Below, piece by piece: positions 1 to 8,581 of a DNA stretch of 64,000 nt. A program made the position numbers and the translations under genes. Numbering within the stretch: the stretch's first letter is position 1; each line of letters starts with the position of its first letter. A model generated the notes under the pieces. It had not been told where the DNA came from. It saw only the letters and a program-made list of their open reading frames with translations, and made no database searches. The stretch lies in NCBI RefSeq assembly GCF_001423295.1, contig NZ_LMNG01000002.1:1-64000 (forward strand). Direction: 5' to 3'. The stretch comes from Methylobacterium sp. Leaf112. GTDB taxonomy: Bacteria > Pseudomonadota > Alphaproteobacteria > Rhizobiales > Beijerinckiaceae.

Positions 1-2135
1 GGATCGACGGCAAGTACAAGACCACCGGCACCGCCCCCTACGCCTACGAGCGCCACGACGTGGCGGCGAACCAAGCCTACGGCTACGTGCTCGGCGCCAC
101 CATCGCCAAGGGCCGGATCGCGTCAATGGATCTGGGCGCCGCCAAGGCTGCTCCGGGCGTCGTCGCCATCGTCACCGCCGAGACGGCGGGCAAGCTCGAC
201 AAGGGCAAGCTGAACACGGCGAACCTTCTCGGCGGTCCGCAGATTCAGCATTACCATCAGGCGGTCGCCGTGGTGGTCGCCGAGACCTTCGAGCAGGCCC
301 GCGCCGCCGCGGCCCTGGTCAAGGTCCGGTATTCCACCTCGAAAGGAGCCTTCGATCTGGCCGTGGCGAAGGCCGGGGCGACAGATCCGGGCGATGTCCA
401 AGGCAGTCCATCCGCCACCGCCGTGGGCGATTTCACGGGCGCGTTCGCGGCCGCGCCGGTGAAGCTCGACGAGCGCTACGCCACGCCCGACCATGCCCAC
501 GCGATGATGGAGCCCTGTGCGTCCGTCGCGTCCTGGGATGGCGACAAGGTCACGGTCTGGACGTCGAACCAGATGATCGACTGGGGCGTGCGCGATCTGG
601 CGCTGACCCTGGGCGTTCCCAAGGAGAACGTGCGCCTCGTGTCGCCCTTCATCGGCGGCGGCTTCGGCGGCAAGCTGTTCCTGCGGTCCGAGGCGCTGCT
701 CGCGGCGCTCGGAGCCCGCGCGGCGGGACGGGCGGTGAAGGTCGCTCTGACGCGTCCGCAGATGTTCAACAACACGACGCATCGGCCGGCGACCCTCCAG
801 CGCATCCGCATCGGTGCGACCCAGGACGGCAGGATCACGGCCATCGGTCATGAAAGCTGGTCGGGCGATCTGCCGGAAGGCGGTCCCGAGGCGGCGGTCC
901 TGCAGACCCGCCTGCTCTACGCGGCACCGAACCGGATGACCGCCCTGCGCCTCGCCGTGCTCGATCTTCCCGAGGGCAATGCCATGCGCGCGCCAGGCGA
1001 GGCTCCCGGCCTGATGGCCCTCGAGGTCGCCATGGACGAGATGGCGGAGAAGCTCGGGCTCGACCCCATCCGGTTCCGTGAGATCAACGACACCCAGGTC
1101 GATCCGGAGAAGCCGTCGCGTGCGTTTTCGCAGCGCAGCCTCGTCGAATGCCTGCGCCAGGGCGCAGAACGCTTCGGCTGGGACAAGCGGGGCAAGCCGG
1201 GGCAAGTCCGCGACGGGCGATGGCTCGTCGGAATGGGCGTGGCCGCAGCCTTCCGCAACAACATGGTGCTGAAATCGGCCGCCCGCGTCCGGCTCGATTC
1301 GAAGGGCATGGTCACGGTCGAGACCGACATGACCGACATCGGCACCGGCAGCTACACCATCATCGCCCAGACGGCCGCCGAGATGATGGGGGTTGGCCTC
1401 GACAAGGTGATCGTCCGGCTCGGCGACTCCACCTTCCCGGTGTCCGCCGGTTCGGGCGGGCAGTTCGGCGCCAACTCCTCGACCGCCGGCGTCTACGCGG
1501 CCTGCGTGAAGCTCCGCGAGGCGGTGGCGGGCAAGCTCGGGGTCAATTCGGCCGACGCCGTGTTCGCGGACGGGCAGGTCCGTTCTGGCAACCGCGCCGT
1601 CCCACTCGCCGAGGCGGCGACCGCGGGAGATCTCGTCGCCGAGGACGCCATCGAGTTCGGCGATTTCGGCAAGACCCACCAGCAATCGACCTTCGGCTCG
1701 CATTTCGTCGAGGTCGGGGTCGACGTGGCCACGGCGGAAGTCCGGGTACGCCGGATGCTCGCGGTCTGCGCCGCCGGCCGCATCCTCAATCCGAAGACCG
1801 CCCGCAGCCAGGTGATCGGCGGGATGACCATGGGGGTCGGCGCCGCCCTGATGGAGGAACTCGCCGTCGACACGAAGCGCGGCTACTTCGTCAACCACGA
1901 TCTCGCCGGCTACGAGGTCCCGGTGCACGCCGACATCCCGCACCAGGAGGTGTTCTTCCTCGACGAGGTCGATCCGATGTCGTCGCCGATGAAGGCCAAG
2001 GGCGTGGGCGAACTCGGCATCTGCGGCGTCGGCGCCGCGGTGGCCAACGCGATCCACAACGCCACGGGCATCCGCGTGCGGGACTACCCCATCACCCTCG
2101 ACAAGCTCTTGAACCGCATGCCCGACGCGGCCTGA
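1..2135 (+). CDS. paoC: PaoC-type aldehyde oxidoreductase, molybdopterin-binding subunit (5' truncated)
   Basis: Large molybdenum-cofactor subunit of a xanthine-oxidase-family aldehyde oxidoreductase, which oxidises aldehydes to acids with a 2Fe-2S (PaoA) and an FAD (PaoB) partner. The reading frame is open from the first bases (codons begin at base 3), so the true start lies outside the window; only about 40-45 residues are missing by comparison with the paralogue downstream. Family landmarks are visible: the glycine-rich IGGGFGGK loop, the DMTDIGTGSYTI stretch, AMRAPGEAPG, and KAKGVGELG near the C-terminus, whose Glu is the catalytic base in this family. The sequence resembles E. coli PaoC over its whole length as I remember it. 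The paoA and paoB homologues are presumably just upstream, off the window. No signal peptide can be judged because the N-terminus is missing. Confidence 0.88.
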   Translation, partial: IDGKYKTTGTAPYAYERHDVAANQAYGYVLGATIAKGRIASMDLGAAKAAPGVVAIVTAETAGKLDKGKLNTANLLGGPQIQHYHQAVAVVVAETFEQARAAAALVKVRYSTSKGAFDLAVAKAGATDPGDVQGSPSATAVGDFTGAFAAAPVKLDERYATPDHAHAMMEPCASVASWDGDKVTVWTSNQMIDWGVRDLALTLGVPKENVRLVSPFIGGGFGGKLFLRSEALLAALGARAAGRAVKVALTRPQMFNNTTHRPATLQRIRIGATQDGRITAIGHESWSGDLPEGGPEAAVLQTRLLYAAPNRMTALRLAVLDLPEGNAMRAPGEAPGLMALEVAMDEMAEKLGLDPIRFREINDTQVDPEKPSRAFSQRSLVECLRQGAERFGWDKRGKPGQVRDGRWLVGMGVAAAFRNNMVLKSAARVRLDSKGMVTVETDMTDIGTGSYTIIAQTAAEMMGVGLDKVIVRLGDSTFPVSAGSGGQFGANSSTAGVYAACVKLREAVAGKLGVNSADAVFADGQVRSGNRAVPLAEAATAGDLVAEDAIEFGDFGKTHQQSTFGSHFVEVGVDVATAEVRVRRMLAVCAAGRILNPKTARSQVIGGMTMGVGAALMEELAVDTKRGYFVNHDLAGYEVPVHADIPHQEVFFLDEVDPMSSPMKAKGVGELGICGVGAAVANAIHNATGIRVRDYPITLDKLLNRMPDAA

Positions 2136-2187
2136 GCGCCGCGACGGGAGACAGCATCGCAACAGGCTCAGCGCAGGGTTCGGTGGC

Positions 2188-4398
2188 ATGAAGTTCGAGA
2201 CACCCGCGGGCCAGAACCCCATCGACCGGCTGGTGGTCGTGGGGAAGCCGACGGACCGGATCGACGGTCCGTTCAAGACGACGGGGACCGCCCCCTACGC
2301 CAACGACTGGCACGACCCGCAGGTGAACCTCGCGCATGGCTTCGTCGTGGGCGCCGGTATCGCCAAGGGCCGGATCCGCTCCGTCGACACGTCCCGTGCG
2401 GAGGCCGCCAGCGGTGTGCTGGCGGTCGTCACGGCGCGGAACGCCGGCCCGCTCGACCGGGGGGCGTTCTACGTCGCCCGGGCGCTCGCGGGGCCGGACA
2501 TCGACCATTACCATCAGGCCGTCGCGGTCGTGGTCGCCGAGACCTTCGAGCAGGCCCGCGCCGCCGCTGCCCTCATCCGGGTCGATGCGGTCGCCACCCC
2601 GGGCCGCTTCGAGCTCGCGGCGGCGAAGGAGACCGCCCCGGTGCCGAAGCCCGGCCAGTTCGGCGGGCCGACCGAGACGCAGGTCGGGGATTTCGAGGGT
2701 GCCTTCACCGCGGCGGCCTTCCGGGTCGACGAGACCTACACGACGCCCGACCAGACCCACGCGATGATGGAGCCGCATGCCTCCGTGGCGTCCTGGGACG
2801 GCGACCGCCTCACCCTGTGGACCTCGATTCAGCAGATGAACTGGGGGGTGCGCGACCTCGCCAAGACCCTGGGCATCCCGAAGGACCGGGTCAGGTTGGT
2901 CTCGCCCTACATCGGCGGGGGCTTTGGCGGCAAGGGGACGATCCTCGCCGACGCGGTCCTGGCGTCGCTCGGGGCCCGGGCGGCCGGCCGCCCCGCCAAG
3001 GTCGCCCTGACGCGGCCCCTGATGGCCAACAACGTCACCCACCGTCCGGCCACGATCCAGCGCGTCCGCATCGGCGCGACCGCGGACGGGCGCATCACCG
3101 CCATCGGCCACGAGAGCTGGTCCGGCAACCTCGCAGGCGGACGCCCGGAGGCCGCCGTCGTTCCGACCCGGCTGCTCTATGCGGGCGCGGCCCGGATGAC
3201 GCGCCTTCACCTGGCGCAACTCGACCTCCCCGAGGGCAGCGCCATGCGGGCGCCGGGCGAGGCCCCCGGCATGATGGCCCTAGAGGTCGCCATGGACGAG
3301 ATGGCGGAGAAGCTCGGGCTCGACCCCGTCGCTTTCCGCGTCCTGAACGACACCCAGGTCGATCCCGAGACGCCGGAGCGCGCCTTCTCGCAGCGGCAGC
3401 TGGTCGAGTGCCTGCGTCAGGGCGCCGAGCGCTTCGGCTGGGACCGGCGCGTGGGCAAGCCCGGGCAGGTGCGGGACGGGCGCTGGCGCGTCGGCCTCGG
3501 CATGGCCTCGGCCATCCGCGGGGCGCCGGTGACGAAGTCCGCCGCGCGGGTTCGGCTCGATGGCCGCGGCGTGGTCACGGTCGAAACCGACATGACCGAT
3601 ATCGGCACCGGCACCTACACCATCATCGCCCAGACCGCGGCCGAGATGATGGGTCTGCCCCTGGACCGTGTCGTGGTTCGGCTGGGGGATTCGTCCTTTC
3701 CCGAAAGCTCTGGCTCGGGTGGTCAATGGGGGGCCGCCTCCTCGACCGCCGGCGTCTACGCGGCCTGCATGCGCCTGCGCGAGACGGTGGCGCAGCGCCT
3801 CGGCATCAATTCCGCCGACGCGGTGTTCGCGGACGGCCTCGTCCGGTCCGGCAATCTGAGCGCACCCCTCGCCGGGGCCGCGAGCGGAGGCGATCTCGTG
3901 GCCGAGGACGCCATGGAGTTCGGCGACCTGACCAAGCGATTCGCGATCCAGACCTTCGGCGCCCACTTCGTCGAGGTCGGGGTGGATGTGGACACCGCGG
4001 AGATCCGGGTCCGGCGGATGCTGGCGGTGTGCGCGGCCGGGCGCATCCTCAACCCGAAGGCGGCGCGAAGCCAGATCATCGGGGGCATGACCATGGGCAT
4101 CGGGGCCGCCCTCATGGAGGAACTCGCCGTCGACACGAAGCGCGGCTTCTTCGCCAACCACGATCTGGCCGGGTACGAGGTCCCGGTCCATGCCGACATC
4201 CCGCACCTCGACGCGATCTTCCTCGACGAGGTCGATGCCGTCGCCACACCGCTGAAGGCCAAGGGCGTGGGCGAGCTCGGCATCTCGGGAGCCGCGGCGG
4301 CGGTCGCCAACGCCATCCACAACGCCACCGGCGTTCGGGTGCGGGACTATCCCATCACCCTCGACAAGCTCGTCGCGCGCCTGCCCGACGCGGCCTGA
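2188..4398 (+). CDS. PaoC-type aldehyde oxidoreductase, molybdopterin-binding subunit, second tandem copy
   Basis: Full-length (736 aa) paralogue of the preceding gene, 52 bases downstream on the same strand. It begins MKFETPAGQNPIDRLVVVG, the conserved PaoC start, and ends in the same LPDAA tail as its neighbour. It keeps the cofactor and active-site motifs IGGGFGGK, DMTDIGTGTYTI, AMRAPGEAPG and KAKGVGELG, so it looks catalytically competent. The two copies differ in patches: after the IGGGFGGK loop the first copy has LFLRSEALLAAL while this one has GTILADAVLASL, which may alter the substrate channel or partner contacts. Tandem duplication of only the molybdenum subunit suggests that two catalytic subunits share one set of electron-transfer partners, or that one copy has changed specificity. 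Family assignment is strong; the substrate is unknown. Confidence 0.87.
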   Translation: MKFETPAGQNPIDRLVVVGKPTDRIDGPFKTTGTAPYANDWHDPQVNLAHGFVVGAGIAKGRIRSVDTSRAEAASGVLAVVTARNAGPLDRGAFYVARALAGPDIDHYHQAVAVVVAETFEQARAAAALIRVDAVATPGRFELAAAKETAPVPKPGQFGGPTETQVGDFEGAFTAAAFRVDETYTTPDQTHAMMEPHASVASWDGDRLTLWTSIQQMNWGVRDLAKTLGIPKDRVRLVSPYIGGGFGGKGTILADAVLASLGARAAGRPAKVALTRPLMANNVTHRPATIQRVRIGATADGRITAIGHESWSGNLAGGRPEAAVVPTRLLYAGAARMTRLHLAQLDLPEGSAMRAPGEAPGMMALEVAMDEMAEKLGLDPVAFRVLNDTQVDPETPERAFSQRQLVECLRQGAERFGWDRRVGKPGQVRDGRWRVGLGMASAIRGAPVTKSAARVRLDGRGVVTVETDMTDIGTGTYTIIAQTAAEMMGLPLDRVVVRLGDSSFPESSGSGGQWGAASSTAGVYAACMRLRETVAQRLGINSADAVFADGLVRSGNLSAPLAGAASGGDLVAEDAMEFGDLTKRFAIQTFGAHFVEVGVDVDTAEIRVRRMLAVCAAGRILNPKAARSQIIGGMTMGIGAALMEELAVDTKRGFFANHDLAGYEVPVHADIPHLDAIFLDEVDAVATPLKAKGVGELGISGAAAAVANAIHNATGVRVRDYPITLDKLVARLPDAA

Positions 4399-4451
4399 GG
4401 AGAGGCGCAAAAAACGGCGGCGGATGTCGGGACGTCGGGTTGCGATCCGGG

Positions 4452-4470
4452 CCGAAAGTCGACCTTTCGG
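4452..4470 (+). terminator. Hairpin after the second paoC copy (possible terminator)
   Basis: A 7-bp perfect stem, CCGAAAG and CTTTCGG, with a 5-base loop lies 53 bases after the stop codon. There is no T-run, so Rho-independent termination is uncertain; it may only be a processing or 3'-end stabilising hairpin. Confidence 0.3.
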
Positions 4471-4549
4471 ACCGGGCGCCGCGGGTCATGGCCAGCGAAC
4501 CGCGTGCTATCTGACACGACCGTAACCCGAGAACAGGCGAAGGCCCGCC

Positions 4550-5269
4550 ATGCGCCCGAGAATCATCTGTCACATGGGAAGCTCCATCGACGGCCGGCTC
4601 CACCCGAGCCGCTGGACACCGCCGGCCACGGGTATCGCGGACGGCTTGGTCCACCGGTACTACGAGGAGACCGCCGCACGTCTCGGGGGCGAGGGATGGA
4701 TCGTGGGCCGCACGACCATGGCGGAGATCGCCAAGGGACATCCCCGCATGCCGTCGGCCATCCCGGCCAGTCTGCGCCGGACCCATCTCGGCGACCGCAA
4801 GGGCCGCGATCTGGCCGTCGCCATCGATCCGCACGGCAAGGTCCATTACGGGCGGGACGATGCCGGCGGCGATCACGTGGTGGCGGTCCTCGGCGAGGGC
4901 GTCTCCGACGCCTACCTCGCCGAGCTTCGGGAGGACGGGGTCTCCTACCTGTTCGCGGGGCCGGAGGGCCGGGACCTGTCCGCCGCCATGGACACCCTGG
5001 GTGCGGCCTTCGGCGTACGGACCCTGCTTCTCGAGGGTGGCGGCATCATCAACGGCGCCTTCCTCAAGGCCGGCTTGATCGATGAGGTCAGCCTTCTCGT
5101 CTCGCCGGCCCTCGACGGCCTCGCGGGCGTGCCCACCATCTTCGAGTATCACGGCGAACCGGGCGAGCGACCGGCGGCCGGAAAGGCGCTCCGGCACCTG
5201 CAGACCGAGACCCTGGAAGGCGGCACCGTCTGGCTGCGCTACCGGGTCGAGGACGCCGAAGACGCCTGA
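4550..5269 (+). CDS. RibD C-terminal/dihydrofolate-reductase-fold family protein
   Basis: A 239-residue NADPH-dependent reductase-fold protein of the RibD C-terminal family. The opening MRPRIICHMGSSIDGRL is the typical first strand and substrate loop (xSxDGxx). GGEGWIVGRTTMAEI and TLLLEGGGIINGAFLKAGLIDEVSLLVSP correspond to the family's cofactor-binding and late LxEGG...NxxLLxxxLvDE segments. Family members reduce the ribosyl side chain in riboflavin synthesis or act as stand-alone reductases on varied substrates. There is no deaminase domain, so it is not a bifunctional RibD. The start is preceded by AGGCGAAGG. It stands alone between the oxidoreductase pair and a convergent racemase gene, so its substrate cannot be inferred. 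Confidence 0.75.
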   Translation: MRPRIICHMGSSIDGRLHPSRWTPPATGIADGLVHRYYEETAARLGGEGWIVGRTTMAEIAKGHPRMPSAIPASLRRTHLGDRKGRDLAVAIDPHGKVHYGRDDAGGDHVVAVLGEGVSDAYLAELREDGVSYLFAGPEGRDLSAAMDTLGAAFGVRTLLLEGGGIINGAFLKAGLIDEVSLLVSPALDGLAGVPTIFEYHGEPGERPAAGKALRHLQTETLEGGTVWLRYRVEDAEDA

Positions 5270-5300
5270 AATCCGCGCTCGGGGGAAGGCCGTGCGCCGG

Positions 5301-5322
5301 GGCGGACGGGGCCGTCTGCGCC
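5301..5322. terminator. GC-rich inverted repeat between convergent genes
   Basis: GGCGGACGG and CCGTCTGCGCC form a near-perfect GC hairpin with a very short loop in the 65-base gap between the converging RibD-like and racemase genes. Its location suits a bidirectional terminator; the lack of a T-run limits confidence. Confidence 0.35.
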
Positions 5323-5334
5323 GCGCCAGCGGGC

Positions 5335-6066
5335 TCAGGCGGCACGGGCCAGCGACGGGCCCGCATCGTCTTGCAGGCAGACCTGCACGCAGGCACGGGC
5401 CAGGGCTTCGGTGGCATCCACCAGGGCCGTGCCCAGGGGACCTTCGACGGAGGCCAGCGCAACCGGGATTTCCGTGCATGCCATGACGATCCGACTGCAC
5501 CCGGCCGCCATCAGCGCCTCGGCCTGCCCGGCCAGGATCGTGTGCGCTTCTGCCAAGTGCCCGGCTTTTGCCGAGTGCCCGGCTTTCACGAGGCGGATCG
5601 CGCGCGTCACTTCGGCCTGTCCCGCGGCATCGGGTGTCCGGCACGTGAACCCGCGCGCGGCCAGACGCTCCCGGTAGATGCCCGCCGCGATCGTGCCACG
5701 GGTCGCCAGCACACCGATGCGATCGCCCATTCCGCCGGCGAGCGCGTCCGCCACGGCGTCGACGATGTGGAGGATGGGCAGCGACGTTTCGGCCTGCAGG
5801 GCGGCGTGCCAACGATGCGCGGTGTTGCACGGGATCGCGATCCGGCGCGCACCCGCCGCCTCGAGCCGCCGCAGGGTGTCGCGCATGGCCGGGAAGGGAT
5901 CGGGCCCCTTGCCCAGGATCGCGGCCGTGCGGTCGGGGATGTCGGCCGCCGAGCAGACGATCATCCGGATATGGTCCTGATCGCAGGCGGCCGGGGTGTT
6001 GCGGACGACCTTGCCCATGAAGTCCACGGTCGCCATCGGACCCATCCCACCAAGTACACCGAGCAT
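5335..6066 (-). CDS. Aspartate/glutamate racemase family protein
   Basis: A 243-residue cofactor-independent amino-acid racemase of the Asp/Glu/hydantoin racemase superfamily. The N-terminal MLGVLGGMGPMATVDF is the family's signature. Both catalytic cysteines are present, Cys80 in the PCNTAHRW motif and Cys197 in ACTEIP, so it should be active. The start was chosen at this ATG because GGGGAGA lies just upstream and the signature begins at residue 1; the in-frame extension upstream lacks any family similarity. A short internal duplication, AGHSAK then AGHLAE (about residues 162-173), is unusual for the family. It closes the long minus-strand run of exported proteins, but the 158-base gap before it suggests it may be transcribed separately. 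Substrate (aspartate most likely) is inferred. Confidence 0.85.
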   Translation of the reverse strand: MLGVLGGMGPMATVDFMGKVVRNTPAACDQDHIRMIVCSAADIPDRTAAILGKGPDPFPAMRDTLRRLEAAGARRIAIPCNTAHRWHAALQAETSLPILHIVDAVADALAGGMGDRIGVLATRGTIAAGIYRERLAARGFTCRTPDAAGQAEVTRAIRLVKAGHSAKAGHLAEAHTILAGQAEALMAAGCSRIVMACTEIPVALASVEGPLGTALVDATEALARACVQVCLQDDAGPSLARAA

Positions 6067-6224
6067 CGCGATCTCCCCTTGTGCGGATACGATGCGCCGC
6101 GTCGGGGTCTGGGGTCCAATGCCGTCTCGGACAGCCCTATTCCGATCCCGCATGAGGACCGGCCGGCGCAAGCTCGCGGCACCGGATGGGGGCGGGGTGG
6201 GCCGCCCCGCGATGCCCGCCCGGA

Positions 6225-7727
6225 TCAATCCGGCTGCGAAAAGACGCTGGCGCCGATGAAGGCCATGTCGCGGTCCGGCTGCGGCGGGTCCTTCCGTGAG
6301 CCATAGGCGAAGAACAGCCGCCGGCTTCGCCCGTCCTCGCCGATGAGCGTCAGGGTGTGGTGGTCGAGGGCGTAGCGCCCGCCCTCGGGGGCACCGCGTC
6401 GGCTCATGGCCGAACCGGCACCGGAGGTCGCACCCGAATTGACGGCCCCCACGGCGCCGCCGCGCCCATACGTTCCGTCCGCACGAAACGCGTACCGGCT
6501 CGCCACGGAGATCATGACGTCGCCCCCCATGGCGCTGTTGCCGCCGCCCGACAGGCGCCGGTAAGTCCGCGCGATGGCCCGCTCCCCCGCATCGGCCGGA
6601 TAGGCCTTGAAGAACGAGCCGCCCTGAAGCGTGTTGTCCTGCGGTTTCCCGTCCGCCCCGGTGAGGACGAACCGATTGCCCGAGCGGGTCCAGCGCCCGA
6701 ACCGGCGGGGTTTGGCGATCCGCTCTTCCGTCAGGTCGACATCCTCCAGGGCCGCGTCGTCGATCTCGTAGCTGCTGCCGTCGCGAAACAGGATCAGCGG
6801 CTCGTACTCGATGACCACCATGCCGCCGACGCCGACGCCCGTGGCGGCCCGGAAGTACACGCCCTCGACGGCGGACCAGTTCGCGGTGTGGCGCGGCTCG
6901 GCCAGGGGCGCGGGGCTAGACACAACCGCGTCGGCAGCGGGGACGGGCCGCGGCGCGGTGGCGCCGGCCCGGCCCCCGGCCGAGTCCGCATCCGGGGCTG
7001 GTCCGGCGGAACCGGGCCGGCGCCCTTTCTGAACCAGCCCCTCGTCGGTGAAGGCGACGCTCCGCAGGGACGCCACCGGGATGAAGTCCTTCGACAACCC
7101 GGCCAGGAAATCGGGCACCAGCCCCAGGCGCCGGGCCGCCTGCCAGCCAGCATGATGAAGGACCGTGCGCAGCTTCACCTGTTCGGCGAAGGCGGCGCGG
7201 GTGGCGGGTCGCGACAGGGGCGGCTTGCCCGCAATCGGCTCGACCATTCGGCGCCGGATCGCCCGCAGGGCAGTGGGGCTCGGGTCGACCTCGACGTTGT
7301 TCGCCACCATCCACTGCAGGACGATGAAGGCCGTGAGCACGTCGCCGGCATCGTCTGCTCGCAGATCGGTCTGGGTGAGGAAACTGCGAAAGATCGCGTC
7401 GTAATCGTGTTTGGCCATCTCGCGTGCGACCTCGACCGCGGCGATGGGGTTCGTCGCCCGCAAGGCCTGGATGTGCCGGCCGATCGTGGCGGCCCGCAGC
7501 TCGGCGCTGGTCGTGAACGGAAGGGCCGCGCGGCGGACCGGACGTTCGGCATCCCCCCGGGGCAACCGTGCGGTGTCCTCGACAGACTGGGCGCCGATCG
7601 CCGCATCGAGCCCCTGGAACTGCTGCTGCTGGAGTCCCTGCAGGATGCTCGCGCCGGCATCCTGCGCGAGGGCCCCGGACGAGAGCAGCGGGAGGAGGGC
7701 GCAGACGAGGCGGATCGTAGGGGTCAT
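6225..7727 (-). CDS. Exported protein of unknown function (500 aa)
   Basis: Begins MTPTIRLVCALLPLLSSGALA followed by QDAGAS, a clear Sec signal peptide with a plausible cleavage after ALA; GGAG sits seven bases before the ATG. Residues about 75-235 are helical and Ala/Arg-rich, containing a DAGDVLTAFIVLQWMVANN stretch reminiscent of the DUF6683 group, but I am not certain of that match. A Pro/Ala-rich linker follows. The last 200 residues look like a beta-rich module, with VEGVYFRAATGVGVGG, SRYAFRADGTYGRGG and a final HHTLTLIGEDGRSRRLFFAY, as in lipocalin-like or barrel-shaped extracytoplasmic domains. It is the most downstream exported protein of the minus-strand run. Function unknown. Confidence 0.75.
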   Translation of the reverse strand: MTPTIRLVCALLPLLSSGALAQDAGASILQGLQQQQFQGLDAAIGAQSVEDTARLPRGDAERPVRRAALPFTTSAELRAATIGRHIQALRATNPIAAVEVAREMAKHDYDAIFRSFLTQTDLRADDAGDVLTAFIVLQWMVANNVEVDPSPTALRAIRRRMVEPIAGKPPLSRPATRAAFAEQVKLRTVLHHAGWQAARRLGLVPDFLAGLSKDFIPVASLRSVAFTDEGLVQKGRRPGSAGPAPDADSAGGRAGATAPRPVPAADAVVSSPAPLAEPRHTANWSAVEGVYFRAATGVGVGGMVVIEYEPLILFRDGSSYEIDDAALEDVDLTEERIAKPRRFGRWTRSGNRFVLTGADGKPQDNTLQGGSFFKAYPADAGERAIARTYRRLSGGGNSAMGGDVMISVASRYAFRADGTYGRGGAVGAVNSGATSGAGSAMSRRGAPEGGRYALDHHTLTLIGEDGRSRRLFFAYGSRKDPPQPDRDMAFIGASVFSQPD

Positions 7728-7728
7728 G

Positions 7729-8106
7729 ACGGGCTCCGTGTTCGAGATCGGGCGTTCCGGCGTCCAATCGGCGCGTCGCCGGGCCCCGCGAGTGCCACGG
7801 GTTCGGGCGTAACGGGTTCGGGCGTAACGGCCGCCCGCGCGGGTCATCGGTGCAACGGCGCCAGGCCCGCTGATACCCGGCGTCGCCGGGCCGCCCGTAG
7901 CACCAGCCCTCCGCGATGAGCCGTCGGTCGACGACGTCGCGCCGCGCACAGGCATCGAGGGTTCGGGGATCGTCGCCGCGCCCGCCCCGGCAGGCCGCGT
8001 TGAGGGCCTCCCAATCCTGGAGGAGCGGCGCGCGCGCATCGGCCGCCTGCCAGGCGCGGGCGTCGGTGGCACCGAGCGAGGCGATCAGGAGAACGAGCCA
8101 TCTCAT
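7729..8106 (-). CDS. Small exported Cys-containing protein, 3' end uncertain
   Basis: MRWLVLLIASLGATDARA is a signal peptide, preceded by GAGG and AGGGACG. The mature part has regularly placed cysteines (ACRG, DACARR, GWCYG, RRC) and reads like a small periplasmic protein. After the CTDDP stretch the frame stays open far into the next gene without similarity to anything, whereas a +1 shift meets a stop at once. I therefore think the real protein is only about 85-100 residues and that either its 3' end is frameshifted or the gene has lost its stop codon. The end given is simply the last codon before the next gene's start. A 15-base tandem duplication lies in the doubtful tail. Confidence 0.5.
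7800..7829. repeat. 15-bp tandem duplication
   Basis: Two perfect adjacent copies of GGTTCGGGCGTAACG in the tail of the small Cys-containing gene. Being a multiple of three it adds a duplicated LRPNP pentapeptide in that frame without shifting it. Confidence 0.85.
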
Positions 8107-8129
8107 GGGGGCGTCCCTCTTCCTCGACG

Positions 8130-8564
8130 TCAATCGATTCCAGCCAAGTCGCCGAGCTCGGCGGTGCGGCGCGCATCATGCACGCGCAGGCAGGTCAGCA
8201 CGGCTTGGTTGCGGCCGGTCCCACCCGTGAAGGCGACCGGGACCTCCGCCTCGCAGCGCAGGCGCGCGTAGATGCGCCAGGCGCGCTGGGTCCGCTCGAG
8301 GGTCTCACGCGCCGCGGGCCGTTCGGCGTCGGAGATCGTGGGACTGCGCGCGATGGCCGCCCGCGCCTTCGCCAGGGCCTGCCGGAGCCGCCGGGCGCTT
8401 CGCTCCGTCAGGGTCTGCAGGCAGGCGATGCGGCTCTCGGCCTCGCGGCATTGCGCCGTCGTGCCGGGGATGTCGGTGAGGTCCGCCTCTGATGCACCGG
8501 TTGCGAGGACTGCCGTTCCGAGCCACAGGAACGAGCCCGTGAGAAGGATTGCCGGACGGATCAT
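8130..8564 (-). CDS. Exported LprI-like (lysozyme-inhibitor-type) domain protein
   Basis: A 144-residue protein with an N-terminal signal segment (IRPAILLTGSFLWLGTAVLATGA). The motif LERTQRAWRIYARLRCEAE, together with the preceding cysteines in AQCREAES and RIACLQ, matches the pattern of the LprI/DUF1311 family, where a conserved W-x-x-Y/F and disulphide-forming Cys residues are typical. Members are periplasmic; some inhibit lysozyme, many have no known role. GAGGAG stands seven bases before the ATG. It sits between two other exported unknowns in the same direction with gaps under 25 bases, consistent with an operon. Confidence 0.65.
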   Translation of the reverse strand: MIRPAILLTGSFLWLGTAVLATGASEADLTDIPGTTAQCREAESRIACLQTLTERSARRLRQALAKARAAIARSPTISDAERPAARETLERTQRAWRIYARLRCEAEVPVAFTGGTGRNQAVLTCLRVHDARRTAELGDLAGID

Positions 8565-8581
8565 GACGAGGCTCCTCGGGT

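Noticed and set aside
123..2276. Very long open frame on the minus strand opposite the first paoC copy
   Set aside because: The composition is Arg/Gly/His-rich nonsense typical of the antisense of a GC-rich gene, and the plus-strand frame is a clear family member.
6357..7919. 520-codon plus-strand frame across the exported 500-aa gene
   Set aside because: No ribosome site or family features; the minus-strand frame has a signal peptide and lies in a co-directional run.
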